From positions 1 through 26,007 of the forward strand of contig JBMOPD010000087.1 in NCBI GenBank assembly GCA_049323615.1: DNA of 26,007 nucleotides, in the 5' to 3' direction. Of the stretch, positions 14,830-23,432 are shown piece by piece. Position 1 is the stretch's first letter. The number at the start of each line of letters is the position of its first letter. Both the position numbers and the translations under genes were made by a program. The notes under the pieces were generated by a model. It saw only the letters and a list, made by a program, of their open reading frames with translations. It had not been told where the DNA came from and made no database searches. This stretch comes from JBMOPD01 sp049323615 (GTDB lineage: Bacteria; Bacillota; Desulfotomaculia; Desulfotomaculales; Desulfocucumaceae).

Positions 14830-15834
14830 ATGAAAAAACGCTTTTGGATGCCAATGCTGATTTTATTGTCGGCTGTTCTCCTGCTGGCGGCCGGCTGCGG
14901 CCAGAAACCCGCCACCGGTACCAAGGAAACCGGCGCCAAGAAGGTTGACTATCCCACCAAGGCCATCACCGCGGTGTCCCACAGCAGCCCGGGGGCCGGG
15001 GCCGACCTGTTCTGCCGCCAGGCCGGTAAAGGCCTCCAGAACGTGCTGGGCAAGCCGGTGGTGACCGAAAACCGCAGCGGCGGCTCGGGGGCCATAGCGC
15101 TGCAGTACGTGGCCGAAGCGGCCCCGGACGGTTATACCATGCTGGGTATTACCGACACCCTGGTGATTACCCCGCTGAAAAATAACGTGCCCAAAAGCCT
15201 GCACGACTTAAAGCCGGTGGCCAGGCTGGTGCTGGACGGCAACGTGCTGTACGCCAGGGCCGACAGCAAGTGGACCGCCGAGAGCATGATCAACGCCATC
15301 ACCAAGGGCGGCGAAAAGGTAAAATGGGGCGCGCCCCAGGCCGGTTCCCCCGAGTCCGTGGCCACGGACACCCTGATTAAAAAGTACGGCGCCAAGATTA
15401 ACGCGGTGGCCTATGCCGACGGCGCCAAGGCCCTGACCGGGGTGCTGAACGGCGACGTGGACGCCAGCATGGCCGAAGTGGCCGAAATACTTCCCCAGCT
15501 GGAGGCCAAGAAGGTGAAGGTGCTGCTGTCCTTCAACTCCCAGCGGGTGCCCACCCTGCCCGACGTGCCCACCTTTGTGGAAAAAGGTTTCCCCGACATC
15601 GTGGTGGACAAGTTCCGCGGCTTTGCCGTGCCCAAGAACACCCCGGACGAAGTGGTAAAAATACTGGAAGAGGCCTTTAAAAAGGCCATGGACGATCCCG
15701 AGTACAAGAAGGCCTACACCGCCAACAACCAGATTCCGGCCTACCTGAACGCGGCCGACTTCCAGAAGTTTTTAAATGACACCGAGGCCAAGTACAAAGC
15801 CTACTTTGACGCCCAGAAGGCCGGAAAGAAATAA
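14830..15834 (+). CDS. tctC: Tripartite tricarboxylate transporter solute-binding lipoprotein TctC
   Basis: The 334-residue extracellular binding protein of a tripartite tricarboxylate (TTT) importer. From the ATG at 14830 it has a basic start, a hydrophobic stretch and a lipobox ending LLAAGC (Cys23), so the mature protein should be lipid-anchored. The family blocks are SHSSPGAGADLFCRQ, VVTENRSGGSGAIALQYV and PDGYTMLG. An upstream ATG (14791) would put 13 residues before the signal peptide and is less likely. Codon use is strongly biased to GCC, AAG, CTG and GTG, consistent with high expression. A stable hairpin follows the gene and may set its level above that of the membrane subunits. TctC proteins bind many carboxylates, so citrate is not implied. 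Confidence 0.93.
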   Translation: MKKRFWMPMLILLSAVLLLAAGCGQKPATGTKETGAKKVDYPTKAITAVSHSSPGAGADLFCRQAGKGLQNVLGKPVVTENRSGGSGAIALQYVAEAAPDGYTMLGITDTLVITPLKNNVPKSLHDLKPVARLVLDGNVLYARADSKWTAESMINAITKGGEKVKWGAPQAGSPESVATDTLIKKYGAKINAVAYADGAKALTGVLNGDVDASMAEVAEILPQLEAKKVKVLLSFNSQRVPTLPDVPTFVEKGFPDIVVDKFRGFAVPKNTPDEVVKILEEAFKKAMDDPEYKKAYTANNQIPAYLNAADFQKFLNDTEAKYKAYFDAQKAGKK

Positions 15835-15864
15835 GCACTCCGTTATATAGCGGCATATCTTCAC

Positions 15865-15899
15865 GGGGAGTGACCCGGCTTGTTCCCGGGCCACTCCCC
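15865..15899 (+). terminator. Intercistronic hairpin after tctC (partial terminator or mRNA stabiliser)
   Basis: GGGGAGTG (15865-15872) pairs with CACTCCCC (15892-15899), and inside it CCCGG pairs with CCGGG, giving a long GC-rich stem. Only a weak TTAAAAT follows, so read-through into tctB is expected. Hairpins of this kind after binding-protein genes commonly protect the upstream message or reduce downstream transcription. Confidence 0.65.
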
Positions 15900-15946
15900 T
15901 TAAAATATAAGCCCCTGCGGGGTGGTTGGAAAAAGGGGGATGATAA

Positions 15947-16444
15947 ATGCGCAGCGACCGTATTGTGGCAGTGATTCTGCTGCTAATGGGCGTCTTTGTC
16001 TTTATGGAGGGCCTCAGCATTCCCCGGGCGGCGCTGCAGAGGGAGCCGGGCGCGGGAGCTTTTCCCATGCTGCTGGGAGTTTTGATGTCGGTCCTGGCAG
16101 TTGCCTTATTCGTCTCTGCCGGACGAAAAAGAAAGGCTCCGGTACGGCCCCCCGCCCCGGCGGAAGCAGTGGAAAAAGCCCGTGCTGTACAGGAACCGCT
16201 GCCGGCCCGGCTGAAGAGGATCGGCTGGGTGGCCCTGACACTGGCGGTTTATTTTATCCTGTTGAAAATACTGGGATTTCTGGCGGCAAGCGTCCTGTTC
16301 GGAGTGATCTACCTTTATCTCATCTACCGGCAGAGGATACTGTCCAGCCTGTTTACCGCCGTGCTGCTGGCCGCCTTCGGGTTTTTGCTGTTTGAGGTGC
16401 TCTTAAAGGTGCCGCTGCCGGAATTTTTAGAATCAATAAAATGA
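15947..16444 (+). CDS. tctB: TTT transporter small membrane subunit TctB
   Basis: The 165-residue small integral membrane subunit of the TTT importer. It has four predicted membrane segments (about 5-22, 40-60, 93-115 and 118-150, the last region split) with a basic, proline- and alanine-rich cytoplasmic linker between the second and third. The family feature GAGAFPMLLGVLM follows the first helix. The ATG at 15947 lies behind AAAGGGGGATG. TctB proteins diverge strongly, so the call rests on size, topology and position between tctC and tctA. Confidence 0.88.
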   Translation: MRSDRIVAVILLLMGVFVFMEGLSIPRAALQREPGAGAFPMLLGVLMSVLAVALFVSAGRKRKAPVRPPAPAEAVEKARAVQEPLPARLKRIGWVALTLAVYFILLKILGFLAASVLFGVIYLYLIYRQRILSSLFTAVLLAAFGFLLFEVLLKVPLPEFLESIK

Positions 16445-16459
16445 TCGGAGGTTATCCTG

Positions 16460-17974
16460 GTGGGAGGATTTGAGCAACTGCTTCACGGCTTTGAAGTTGC
16501 CGCCACACCGATAAACATAATGTGGGCCTTCCTGGGGGTAACGGTGGGCACACTGATTGGTGTTTTGCCGGGGGTCGGCCCGGTCACCGGCATAGCCCTG
16601 CTGCTGCCGCTTACATTCGGCCGGGATCCGGCCGGCGCCCTGATCCTGCTGGCCGGGATTTATTACGGGGCGATGTATGGCGGCTCCACAACATCTATCC
16701 TGGCCAATATCCCGGGAGAGTCCTCCTCGGTTATGACCGCCGTGGAGGGGTACGAGCTGTCCAAAAAGGGGCGGGGCGGCGTGGCCCTGGGGATTTCGGC
16801 CATCGGTTCTTTCATCGCCGGGACCATCGGGGTTGTGCTGCTGGGATTTTTCGCCCCCACCATAGCCGGCCTGGCGATAAAATTCGGCCCCCCCGAGTAC
16901 TTCGGGCTGATGATGGTTTCCTTCACCCTGGTGGCCGCGCTCTCCACCAACAATGTAATAAAGGGCCTGATCTCCACGGTTATCGGGCTTTTTATTTCCA
17001 TCATCGGCATCGACGCCCTGACCGGGGAGCAGAGGTTTACCTTTGGCTTAATGGGGCTTTTGGACGGCATAGATTTTGTGGTGGTGGCCATCGGCCTCTT
17101 TGCCATCGCCGAGTTATTTGTAAATCTGGAATCCATGCAAACTCCCATTCCGCAGTTAAAGGCCTTTCGCTTCCGGGAGCTGCTCCCCGGCGCCGACGAG
17201 TTTAAGCGCTGCCTGGCTCCCATTCTCCGGGCGTCGGGCCTGGGATTCGTGGTGGGCGTGCTGCCCGGCGCCGGGGCCACAATCGCCTCTTTCCTGGACT
17301 ACGGCATGGAGAAAAGCATATCGAAAACCCCTGAGAAATTCGGCAAAGGACACCTTGAGGCCGTGGCCGGGGTGGAGTCCTGCAACAACGCCGCCGCCGC
17401 CGGAGCCTTTGTGCCGCTTTTGACCCTGGGCATACCCGGTTCCGGATCCACCGCCGTTTTGCTGGCCGGGTTCATGCTGCTGGGGGTGGCCCCGGGGCCG
17501 ACGCTTTTCACTTTTCACCCGGATATTCTCTGGGGCCTCATTGCCAGCATGTATATAGGAAATGTCATGCTGCTGGTCCTGAACCTGCCCCTCATTTCGG
17601 TCTTCATGCAGATACTGCGGGTCCCCTACCCCGTACTGTCCCTGGCCATTTGCCTGCTGTCGGTGCTGGGCGTCTACAGTTTAAACAACAATACCTTCCA
17701 GTTATGGCTGATGTTGTTTTTCGGGATTCTGGGGTATGTGCTGCGCAAGCTGGACTTCCCCCTGCCGCCCATGCTCCTGGGCCTGGTACTGGGGAAAATG
17801 ACCGAAGAGGCCTTCCGGCAGTCGCTGTCGCTCTCCGAAGGCCACTGGGGCATCTTCTTACAGCGCCCCATTTCACTGGCCCTGTTCATTATTCTGGCTG
17901 CCATCCTGGCCTACCAGGCTGTCCAGATTGTGCGGCACGGCGCTTACAAGGTGCGGGAGTCCGACGATGTATAG
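16460..17974 (+). CDS. tctA: TTT transporter large membrane subunit TctA
   Basis: The 504-residue permease core of the TTT importer, with about 12 hydrophobic segments over its full length. It carries the family's two related glycine-proline motifs: GVLPGVGPVTGIALLLPLTF near the N-terminus and NNAAAAGAFVPLLTLGIPGSGSTAVLL in the second half, plus YYGAMYGGSTTSILANIPGE. The GTG at 16460 has GGAGGT seven bases upstream. It ends in TAG. Transport by this family is driven by a cation gradient rather than ATP. With tctC and tctB it forms a complete importer, consistent with the cluster degrading an external carboxylic acid. Confidence 0.95.
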   Translation: MGGFEQLLHGFEVAATPINIMWAFLGVTVGTLIGVLPGVGPVTGIALLLPLTFGRDPAGALILLAGIYYGAMYGGSTTSILANIPGESSSVMTAVEGYELSKKGRGGVALGISAIGSFIAGTIGVVLLGFFAPTIAGLAIKFGPPEYFGLMMVSFTLVAALSTNNVIKGLISTVIGLFISIIGIDALTGEQRFTFGLMGLLDGIDFVVVAIGLFAIAELFVNLESMQTPIPQLKAFRFRELLPGADEFKRCLAPILRASGLGFVVGVLPGAGATIASFLDYGMEKSISKTPEKFGKGHLEAVAGVESCNNAAAAGAFVPLLTLGIPGSGSTAVLLAGFMLLGVAPGPTLFTFHPDILWGLIASMYIGNVMLLVLNLPLISVFMQILRVPYPVLSLAICLLSVLGVYSLNNNTFQLWLMLFFGILGYVLRKLDFPLPPMLLGLVLGKMTEEAFRQSLSLSEGHWGIFLQRPISLALFIILAAILAYQAVQIVRHGAYKVRESDDV

Positions 17975-18028
17975 CCGGCCCTTTCACCATTGATGATGTA
18001 ATGACGGAAAGGTGGTTTCTGACCGAAA

Positions 18029-19426
18029 ATGCCTACAGTGGCTGAAAAAATAGCAGACTTTGTGCAGCGGACACGATATGAAAACATTGACGGGAATACG
18101 CTGTGGCGGGCCAAGATGTGCATCCTTGATATGCTGGGTGTGATCATGGCCGCCTGGCCGGAGCAGAGCACCCAGATTCTTTTCCGCCTGCTCCGGCGGT
18201 ACGGCGGCGCCCAGGAAAGCAGCGTGCTGGGGTCGGGGGAAAAACTGCCCGCCGCCCACGCCGCCATGATGAACAGCGCCATGGGGCACTCCCTGGAACT
18301 GGAGGATCACCACAGCCACAAACGTTCCCTGAACCACCCCGGCGTCTGCACCATCCCCCCCGCCCTGGCCATCGCCGAAAGAGAGGGTAAAAACGGCCGG
18401 GATTTCCTGACGGCGGTGGTCCTGGGCTACGAGGTCGGCAGCCGGATCAGTGCGGCCACCAGGCTGGGGGTCTTAAACCTGGAGCGGGGCTTTCACGAAA
18501 GTTCGGTCTGCGGGCCCTTTTCCGCAGCCACCGTAACGGGGAAGCTGCTGGGCAGCCGGGCCGCTATACTGGCCCAGGCCTACGGCATCTGCGGCAGCCT
18601 GGCAGCGGGCTCCATGGAGTTCAAGAGCAGCGAGGCCTGGTCAAAGCGGCTGCAGGTGGGCAACGCCAGCCGGAACGGGGTGCTGGCCGTCGAGCTGGCG
18701 GCGGACGGATTTACCGGCCCGCCCACGGTTTTTGAAGGCAAACACGGCTTTTACCATTCCTATGTACACGAAGGCAACTATGATTTGGCCAGGATAACCG
18801 GCGGCCTGGGGGAGACCTGGGACATAAACAACATTCAGTACAAGCCCTTCGCCTGCGCCGGGGTCCTGCACTCCGCCGTCACCGCCGCCTGCAAGGCAAG
18901 GCAGAGTTACAGGTTTAACCCGGACGAGATCCGCAGTATAATTGTGCGCACGGCCTCAAAGGTGGTGGAGGAATACGCCCGGCCCGCCGAAAAGAAAGTG
19001 TCCCCCGAAAACCCGGTGGGGGCCCAGTTCAGCCTCCAGTATTCGGTGGCCGTAATGATAGTGCGGGGCAAGGCCCTGCTGGAGGAATTTTCACCCGGGG
19101 CCATCCGGGACCCGGAGATTTTAAGGGTGGCCGCGCTGGTGACGCCCCAGGCGGAACCCGCTATCGACGCCGGCTGGCCCGGGATTGATCCCACCGAAAT
19201 TTCCATCTACCTGCATGACGGGCGGGAAATTCACACCCGGGTCGAAGAGGCCAAGGGAGACCTGGCCAATCCGGTCACCGACGGGGAGCTGTTGGCCAAG
19301 TTTAAAGAACTGACCGCCCCCTGCCTTTCCCCGGCCGCCGCGGACAGGGCCATTGAAATGTGCCAGAATTTGGAAATTATTTCCAATATTAACGAGTTAA
19401 CCAATGCGCTGACTCCCCCCCGGTAA
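18029..19426 (+). CDS. MmgE/PrpD-family dehydratase
   Basis: A 465-residue cytoplasmic member of the MmgE/PrpD family, which includes 2-methylcitrate dehydratase, cis-aconitate decarboxylase and imino-disuccinate epimerase. Family blocks include LDMLGVIMAA, AMGHSLELEDHH, HPGVCTIPPALAIAE, KPFACAGVLHSAVTAA and GWPGIDPTEISIYLHDG. Size fits. No iron-sulfur cluster is needed by this family, so it gives a cluster-independent dehydration or decarboxylation alongside the two aconitase-type enzymes. The ATG at 18029 is the first possible in frame (a TAA lies 28 bases upstream) but has only a distant AGGTGG. There is no methylcitrate synthase or methylisocitrate lyase in the window, so a propionate methylcitrate cycle is not supported. 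Confidence 0.88.
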   Translation: MPTVAEKIADFVQRTRYENIDGNTLWRAKMCILDMLGVIMAAWPEQSTQILFRLLRRYGGAQESSVLGSGEKLPAAHAAMMNSAMGHSLELEDHHSHKRSLNHPGVCTIPPALAIAEREGKNGRDFLTAVVLGYEVGSRISAATRLGVLNLERGFHESSVCGPFSAATVTGKLLGSRAAILAQAYGICGSLAAGSMEFKSSEAWSKRLQVGNASRNGVLAVELAADGFTGPPTVFEGKHGFYHSYVHEGNYDLARITGGLGETWDINNIQYKPFACAGVLHSAVTAACKARQSYRFNPDEIRSIIVRTASKVVEEYARPAEKKVSPENPVGAQFSLQYSVAVMIVRGKALLEEFSPGAIRDPEILRVAALVTPQAEPAIDAGWPGIDPTEISIYLHDGREIHTRVEEAKGDLANPVTDGELLAKFKELTAPCLSPAAADRAIEMCQNLEIISNINELTNALTPPR

Positions 19427-19491
19427 CAGTTGTTTTTTCATCTGCCTGATGATTTCCTGAAAACACTATCGCTCTTGTTGGGAGGATAAAA

Positions 19492-20754
19492 ATGGCACCG
19501 CTGACTATTGTGGAAAAGATATTGAGCCGAAAAGCCGGGGCCGCGGTCCGCGCCGGCGATTTTGTCACCGTGCCGGTGGACGCGCTGATGATCCACGACA
19601 GCAACGCGTCCACCACCATCGACGCTTTTCATTCCTTCGACAGCGCCCGGGTGATGCCGGGTACCGATGTAATCATGGTCATGGACCACTTCGCCCCCTG
19701 CCCCACCGAGGCGGCGGCCAATATGCACATAAAGATGCGCCGGTTTGCTTCACGCCACCACATTAAACTTTACGAAGAGGGAACCGGCGTGGGACACCAG
19801 CTCATGTGCGAACAGGGGCACGTTTTCCCCGGTGAGATTGCCGTGGGCACCGATTCCCACAGCTGTACATACGGCGCCCTGAACGCCCTGGGCACGGGCA
19901 TCGGTTCCACCGAAGCGGCGGGTGTGCTGGCCCGCAGAAAAATGTGGTTCCGGGCGCCGGAAACCATCCGCGTGGTCTGGCACGGCGCCCTCCCGACCGG
20001 CGTCACCGCCAAGGATGTGGCGCTGAAGACGGTGCAGGAAATCGGCCTGCGCCGGGCAATTTATAAAGTTATCGAGTTCGGCGGGGAGCTCATTTCCCGG
20101 TTGCCTGTGGAGGACCGGATGACCATCTGCAACATGGGGGTCGAGGTGGGGGCCAAGGCGGCCATTATGCCTCCCGACGACATTTTGCTCCAGTGGATTA
20201 AAAAGCGCCCGGGGCAACACCGTGTGTTTGAGGCCGCGGAAGCCGACCCGGGGTGTTCATACAGCCTGGTGCTGGAGATGGATGCCGGCCTTCTGGAGCC
20301 GCTGGCGGCCTGCCCGCCGATGGTGAACCTGGTGGAGCCGGCCCGGCGGCTGAAGGGAAAACCGGTAAACCAGGTGGTGGTGGGATCGTGCACCAACGGG
20401 CGGGCCGGGGACTTCCGGGCGGTGGCCGGGGTGCTGGCCGGCAGGAAGGTGGCGCCCGGCGTGCGCCTTATCCTGGTTCCGGCTTCCCAGGCGGTGCTGG
20501 CCGAACTCCTGGCTGACGGCACCATGAAAACCCTGGTCCAGGCCGGGGGACAGTTAATCCCTCCCGGGTGCGGGCCCTGCGCCGGTTACCACGGCGGGCT
20601 GGTGGGCAACAAAGAGGTGGTGGTGGCCACCACCAACCGCAATTTTACCGGGCGGATGGGCAGCCGGGAGGCCGAGCTGTACCTGGCGTCACCGCTGACC
20701 GCGGCCGCCGCGGCCCTGTCCGGCATGATTACTGACCCGCGGGAGGTAATGTAA
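19492..20754 (+). CDS. Aconitase-family dehydratase, large subunit (LeuC-like), copy 2
   Basis: The 420-residue large subunit of a second two-subunit aconitase-type enzyme. The cluster cysteines C300 (GSCTNG), C360 and C363 (PPGCGPCAG) are present, as are DSHSCTYGALNALGTGIGSTE and TTNRNFTGRMGS. It aligns with copy 1 throughout but differs in several substrate-side stretches, e.g. HDSNASTTIDAF instead of HDGTGMLAIQEF and HFAPCPTEAAANMH instead of HAGPGPRMELATDH. A different substrate, or a different step on the same carbon skeleton, is likely. The ATG at 19492 lies behind GGGAGG. Its stop codon shares one base with the start of the small subunit (TAATG), so the two are coupled. Confidence 0.9.
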   Translation: MAPLTIVEKILSRKAGAAVRAGDFVTVPVDALMIHDSNASTTIDAFHSFDSARVMPGTDVIMVMDHFAPCPTEAAANMHIKMRRFASRHHIKLYEEGTGVGHQLMCEQGHVFPGEIAVGTDSHSCTYGALNALGTGIGSTEAAGVLARRKMWFRAPETIRVVWHGALPTGVTAKDVALKTVQEIGLRRAIYKVIEFGGELISRLPVEDRMTICNMGVEVGAKAAIMPPDDILLQWIKKRPGQHRVFEAAEADPGCSYSLVLEMDAGLLEPLAACPPMVNLVEPARRLKGKPVNQVVVGSCTNGRAGDFRAVAGVLAGRKVAPGVRLILVPASQAVLAELLADGTMKTLVQAGGQLIPPGCGPCAGYHGGLVGNKEVVVATTNRNFTGRMGSREAELYLASPLTAAAAALSGMITDPREVM

Positions 20755-21251
20755 TGGCTCTGAAAACTTTGTTACAGGGAAAGGCCCACAAGTTTGGCGA
20801 CGACATCACCACGGACTATATAATCGCCGGAAAGCACCGCTCCAAGGCGGAGAATGTCCTTGACCTGAGGCCGTACGTGTTTAACGAGATCCGGCCCGGT
20901 TTCGCCGGTAGTGTGGCCCAGGGGGACATCCTGGTGGCGGGCCACAATTTCGGCATGGGGTCGTCCCGGGAGCACGCGGCCACTTTAATCCGGGCCTGCG
21001 GCATCGAGGCGGTGCTGGCCAAATCCTTCGCCCGCATTTTTTACCGCAATGCCATTAATATCGGCCTGCCGGTGATCGAGTGCGACACGGACATTATTTC
21101 AGACGGGGACTTGCTGACGGTGGACCTGCGGCAGGGAATGGTGCGGAATTTGACAGGCGGCAGGGAAATTTCCTTTACTCCCATTCCGGCATCCCTGCGC
21201 AGTATCCTGGAGGCCGGCGGCCTGGTCAATTACCTGAAGCAAATCAAATAA
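20754..21251 (+). CDS. Aconitase-family dehydratase, small subunit (LeuD-like), copy 2
   Basis: The 165-residue swivel-domain partner of the preceding large subunit. It keeps KFGDDITTDYIIAGK and the substrate-binding NFGMGSSREHAATLI. The specificity loop, however, reads AGKHRSKAEN where isopropylmalate isomerase/homoaconitase small subunits usually have PGRYL or PARYL followed by T, N or V residues. The tyrosine is gone and the loop is strongly basic. That suggests a substrate with a different or additional acidic side group. The start ATG overlaps the large-subunit stop by one base. The next gene begins 39 bases on. Confidence 0.9.
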   Translation: MALKTLLQGKAHKFGDDITTDYIIAGKHRSKAENVLDLRPYVFNEIRPGFAGSVAQGDILVAGHNFGMGSSREHAATLIRACGIEAVLAKSFARIFYRNAINIGLPVIECDTDIISDGDLLTVDLRQGMVRNLTGGREISFTPIPASLRSILEAGGLVNYLKQIK

Positions 21252-21290
21252 GCGCGATGCACCTACCATACCATTGAAGGGGGAGTCACC

Positions 21291-23432
21291 GTGGGAGAGG
21301 CAAAGAAGAATGTCTGCTTCATCGCGCAGCACGAAAAAACCTGCGATTTTGTGGCGCAGCAGCTGCTGCTGTTTCTGAGCAAGTACATCAATGTAAAGAC
21401 CTGGTGTTTGCAGCGCCACAGGGTTCCCCCCGGCCATTTTTATACCAGCGATATATATATCGCCTCCAGCAACACGGTGCTGGAGGCCGTCAGGGACCGC
21501 CTGCCCGCCGGCAAAACCGTGATGGTGGCGGCCCGTACCATCAATATCGAAAACCTGGACAAGCTGCTTGAATTTGAGCCCGGCACCAGGGCCCTGGTGG
21601 TGGCCAATTCGGAAGAAACCGCGGTGATGGCCATCAATCTGATGATCAGCTTCGGGGTGAACTACCTGGAACTGCTGCCCTATTACCCCGGCAGCCCCGT
21701 CACCATCCCCGGGGATATCCGGCTGGCCATCACCACCGGCCTGGCCCACCTGGTGCCCGGACACATTGACAAGGTGGTCGACCTCGGCGTTAAGGGCATT
21801 GATTTATCCACCTTTGCCAGGCTGCTCGAACACCTGGAGGTCTCCATAGAGGTCTTAAACGATATTTCACATCACTACCTGGAGGCAATCCTGGGCGTCA
21901 GCTTAAAACACCAGAAAATGGCCCGCCTGAACGAAACCCTGAAAAAAAACATGGAGGTCATACTGAATACCGTCAACGACGCCATAGTGGCCGTCAATAA
22001 TGCCAACCAAATAGTGATGTTCAATCCCGCGGCCGAGCGGTTATTGGGAATGAACAGCGGCGAGGCCATCGGGCAAAACATCGAAAAGGTCATTCCACCG
22101 CTGGATTTCCCGGACTGCCTGAAGGCCGGGGAAAGCGTCCTCCACGAAATAAAACGTATAAACGACAGCCATTATATTATCACCGTCAATCCCATCCATG
22201 ACCAGCCGGGCTTAACCAACGGGGCGGTGGTGACGCTCAGGCCGGTGGACGAAGTCCGGGAACTGGAAACCAAGGTCAGAAGGGCCTTAAAAAAGAAGGG
22301 CAATATCGCCAGGCACACCTTCGCCGAAATTATCGGCCAGTCGGCCGAACTGAAAAAAGCCGTGGAGCTGGCCAAAAAGTTTGCCCAGACCGAGATGACC
22401 ATTTTACTGGAGGGGGAAAGCGGGACGGGCAAGGAGCTTTTCGCCCAGGCCATTCACAACCACTCGGTGAGAAAAAAAGGCCCCTTCGTGGCCCTGAACT
22501 TTGCGGCCCTGCCGGAAAACCTTGTGGAAAGCGAATTGTTCGGCTATGAGGACGGGGCCTTTACGGGAGCCAAGCGGGGCGGCCGGCAGGGCCTGTTTGA
22601 GGAGGCCCATTTGGGCACCATTTTTCTTGATGAAATCGGCGACTCCTCGCCGGAGGTGCAGAAAAAGCTGCTGCGGGTCCTGGAAGAGAGGGAAATCCGG
22701 CGGGTCGGAGGGAGCACGGTCACTCCCATTGACGTCAGGATCATAGCGGCAACCAATCAGAATCTGGAAAGCCTTGTCAAGGCGGGCAAATTCCGCGCCG
22801 ACCTGTTTTACCGCCTGTGCGCGCTGCCCGTCTCCCTGCCGCCGCTGCGCAGCAGAAACAGTGATATAATTCTTTTAATCAACTATTTCGCCAATAAGCA
22901 TTTTGGCAGGGAGCTGACACTGGACCCGGCCTTAAGGGAATTTTTCCTGAACTGCACCTGGGAAGGGAATGTCCGGGAACTGGAAAATGTGGTCAAGTAC
23001 ATGTGCAGTGTGGTGGGCAATAGGCAGCAGGCCGGAATGGGTGATTTACCTCCGTATTTGTTGAGGAACAGCGCCCGGACCGGACCGGCCGGGGAAAATT
23101 CACGGCGCCCGGGCCCCGAAAAGTATGAAACCCTTGTCTTTGCGCTGCAAAAACAGGACAGTCTGGAGCCGGTGTCGATAATTTTAGAGGAAATACGCAA
23201 TTGTTCGGTACTTAATACCGGTATAGGCCGCCAGACTTTATTAAAAAAGTTAAAAACCCGGAAGATAACCCTTTCCGATTACAAAGTGAGGCAATGGCTG
23301 AAAATGCTCAGTCAAATGGGCTATATCGATTCCGGTGTGACCCGCCAGGGATGCAAAATAACCAGGCTGGGAGAGGACTTTTTATCATTCTTGGAAGCCG
23401 GAGAGGTCTCTATATGTCATATTGGCCGATAG
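21291..23432 (+). CDS. Sigma-54-dependent enhancer-binding regulator with PAS domain
   Basis: A 713-residue activator. Residues 1-200 form a sensory region of two alternating alpha/beta lobes resembling the PrpR-type N-terminus, 215-320 is a PAS domain (NTVNDAIVAVNNANQIVMFNPAAERLLG), and 345-590 is the AAA+ domain. That domain has Walker A (GESGTGKE, 375-382), GAFTGA (422-427, needed to contact sigma-54), Walker B (TIFLDEIGD), an arginine finger region (FRADLFYRL) and GNVREL. The C-terminus is not the usual Fis helix-turn-helix; residues about 625-700 look like a winged helix (GIGRQTLLKKLKTRKITLSDYK, VRQWLKMLSQMGYIDSGV). The GTG start follows GGGGGAG. It is the obvious partner for the promoter at 9878. 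Its end overlaps the next gene. Confidence 0.92.
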   Translation: MGEAKKNVCFIAQHEKTCDFVAQQLLLFLSKYINVKTWCLQRHRVPPGHFYTSDIYIASSNTVLEAVRDRLPAGKTVMVAARTINIENLDKLLEFEPGTRALVVANSEETAVMAINLMISFGVNYLELLPYYPGSPVTIPGDIRLAITTGLAHLVPGHIDKVVDLGVKGIDLSTFARLLEHLEVSIEVLNDISHHYLEAILGVSLKHQKMARLNETLKKNMEVILNTVNDAIVAVNNANQIVMFNPAAERLLGMNSGEAIGQNIEKVIPPLDFPDCLKAGESVLHEIKRINDSHYIITVNPIHDQPGLTNGAVVTLRPVDEVRELETKVRRALKKKGNIARHTFAEIIGQSAELKKAVELAKKFAQTEMTILLEGESGTGKELFAQAIHNHSVRKKGPFVALNFAALPENLVESELFGYEDGAFTGAKRGGRQGLFEEAHLGTIFLDEIGDSSPEVQKKLLRVLEEREIRRVGGSTVTPIDVRIIAATNQNLESLVKAGKFRADLFYRLCALPVSLPPLRSRNSDIILLINYFANKHFGRELTLDPALREFFLNCTWEGNVRELENVVKYMCSVVGNRQQAGMGDLPPYLLRNSARTGPAGENSRRPGPEKYETLVFALQKQDSLEPVSIILEEIRNCSVLNTGIGRQTLLKKLKTRKITLSDYKVRQWLKMLSQMGYIDSGVTRQGCKITRLGEDFLSFLEAGEVSICHIGR

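Noticed and set aside
18029..21251. Methylcitrate cycle (propionate oxidation) suggested by the PrpD-type gene and the PrpR-like regulator
   Set aside because: Methylcitrate synthase and methylisocitrate lyase are missing, and the cluster instead has two LeuCD-type pairs, a dehydrogenase and a carboxylate importer.
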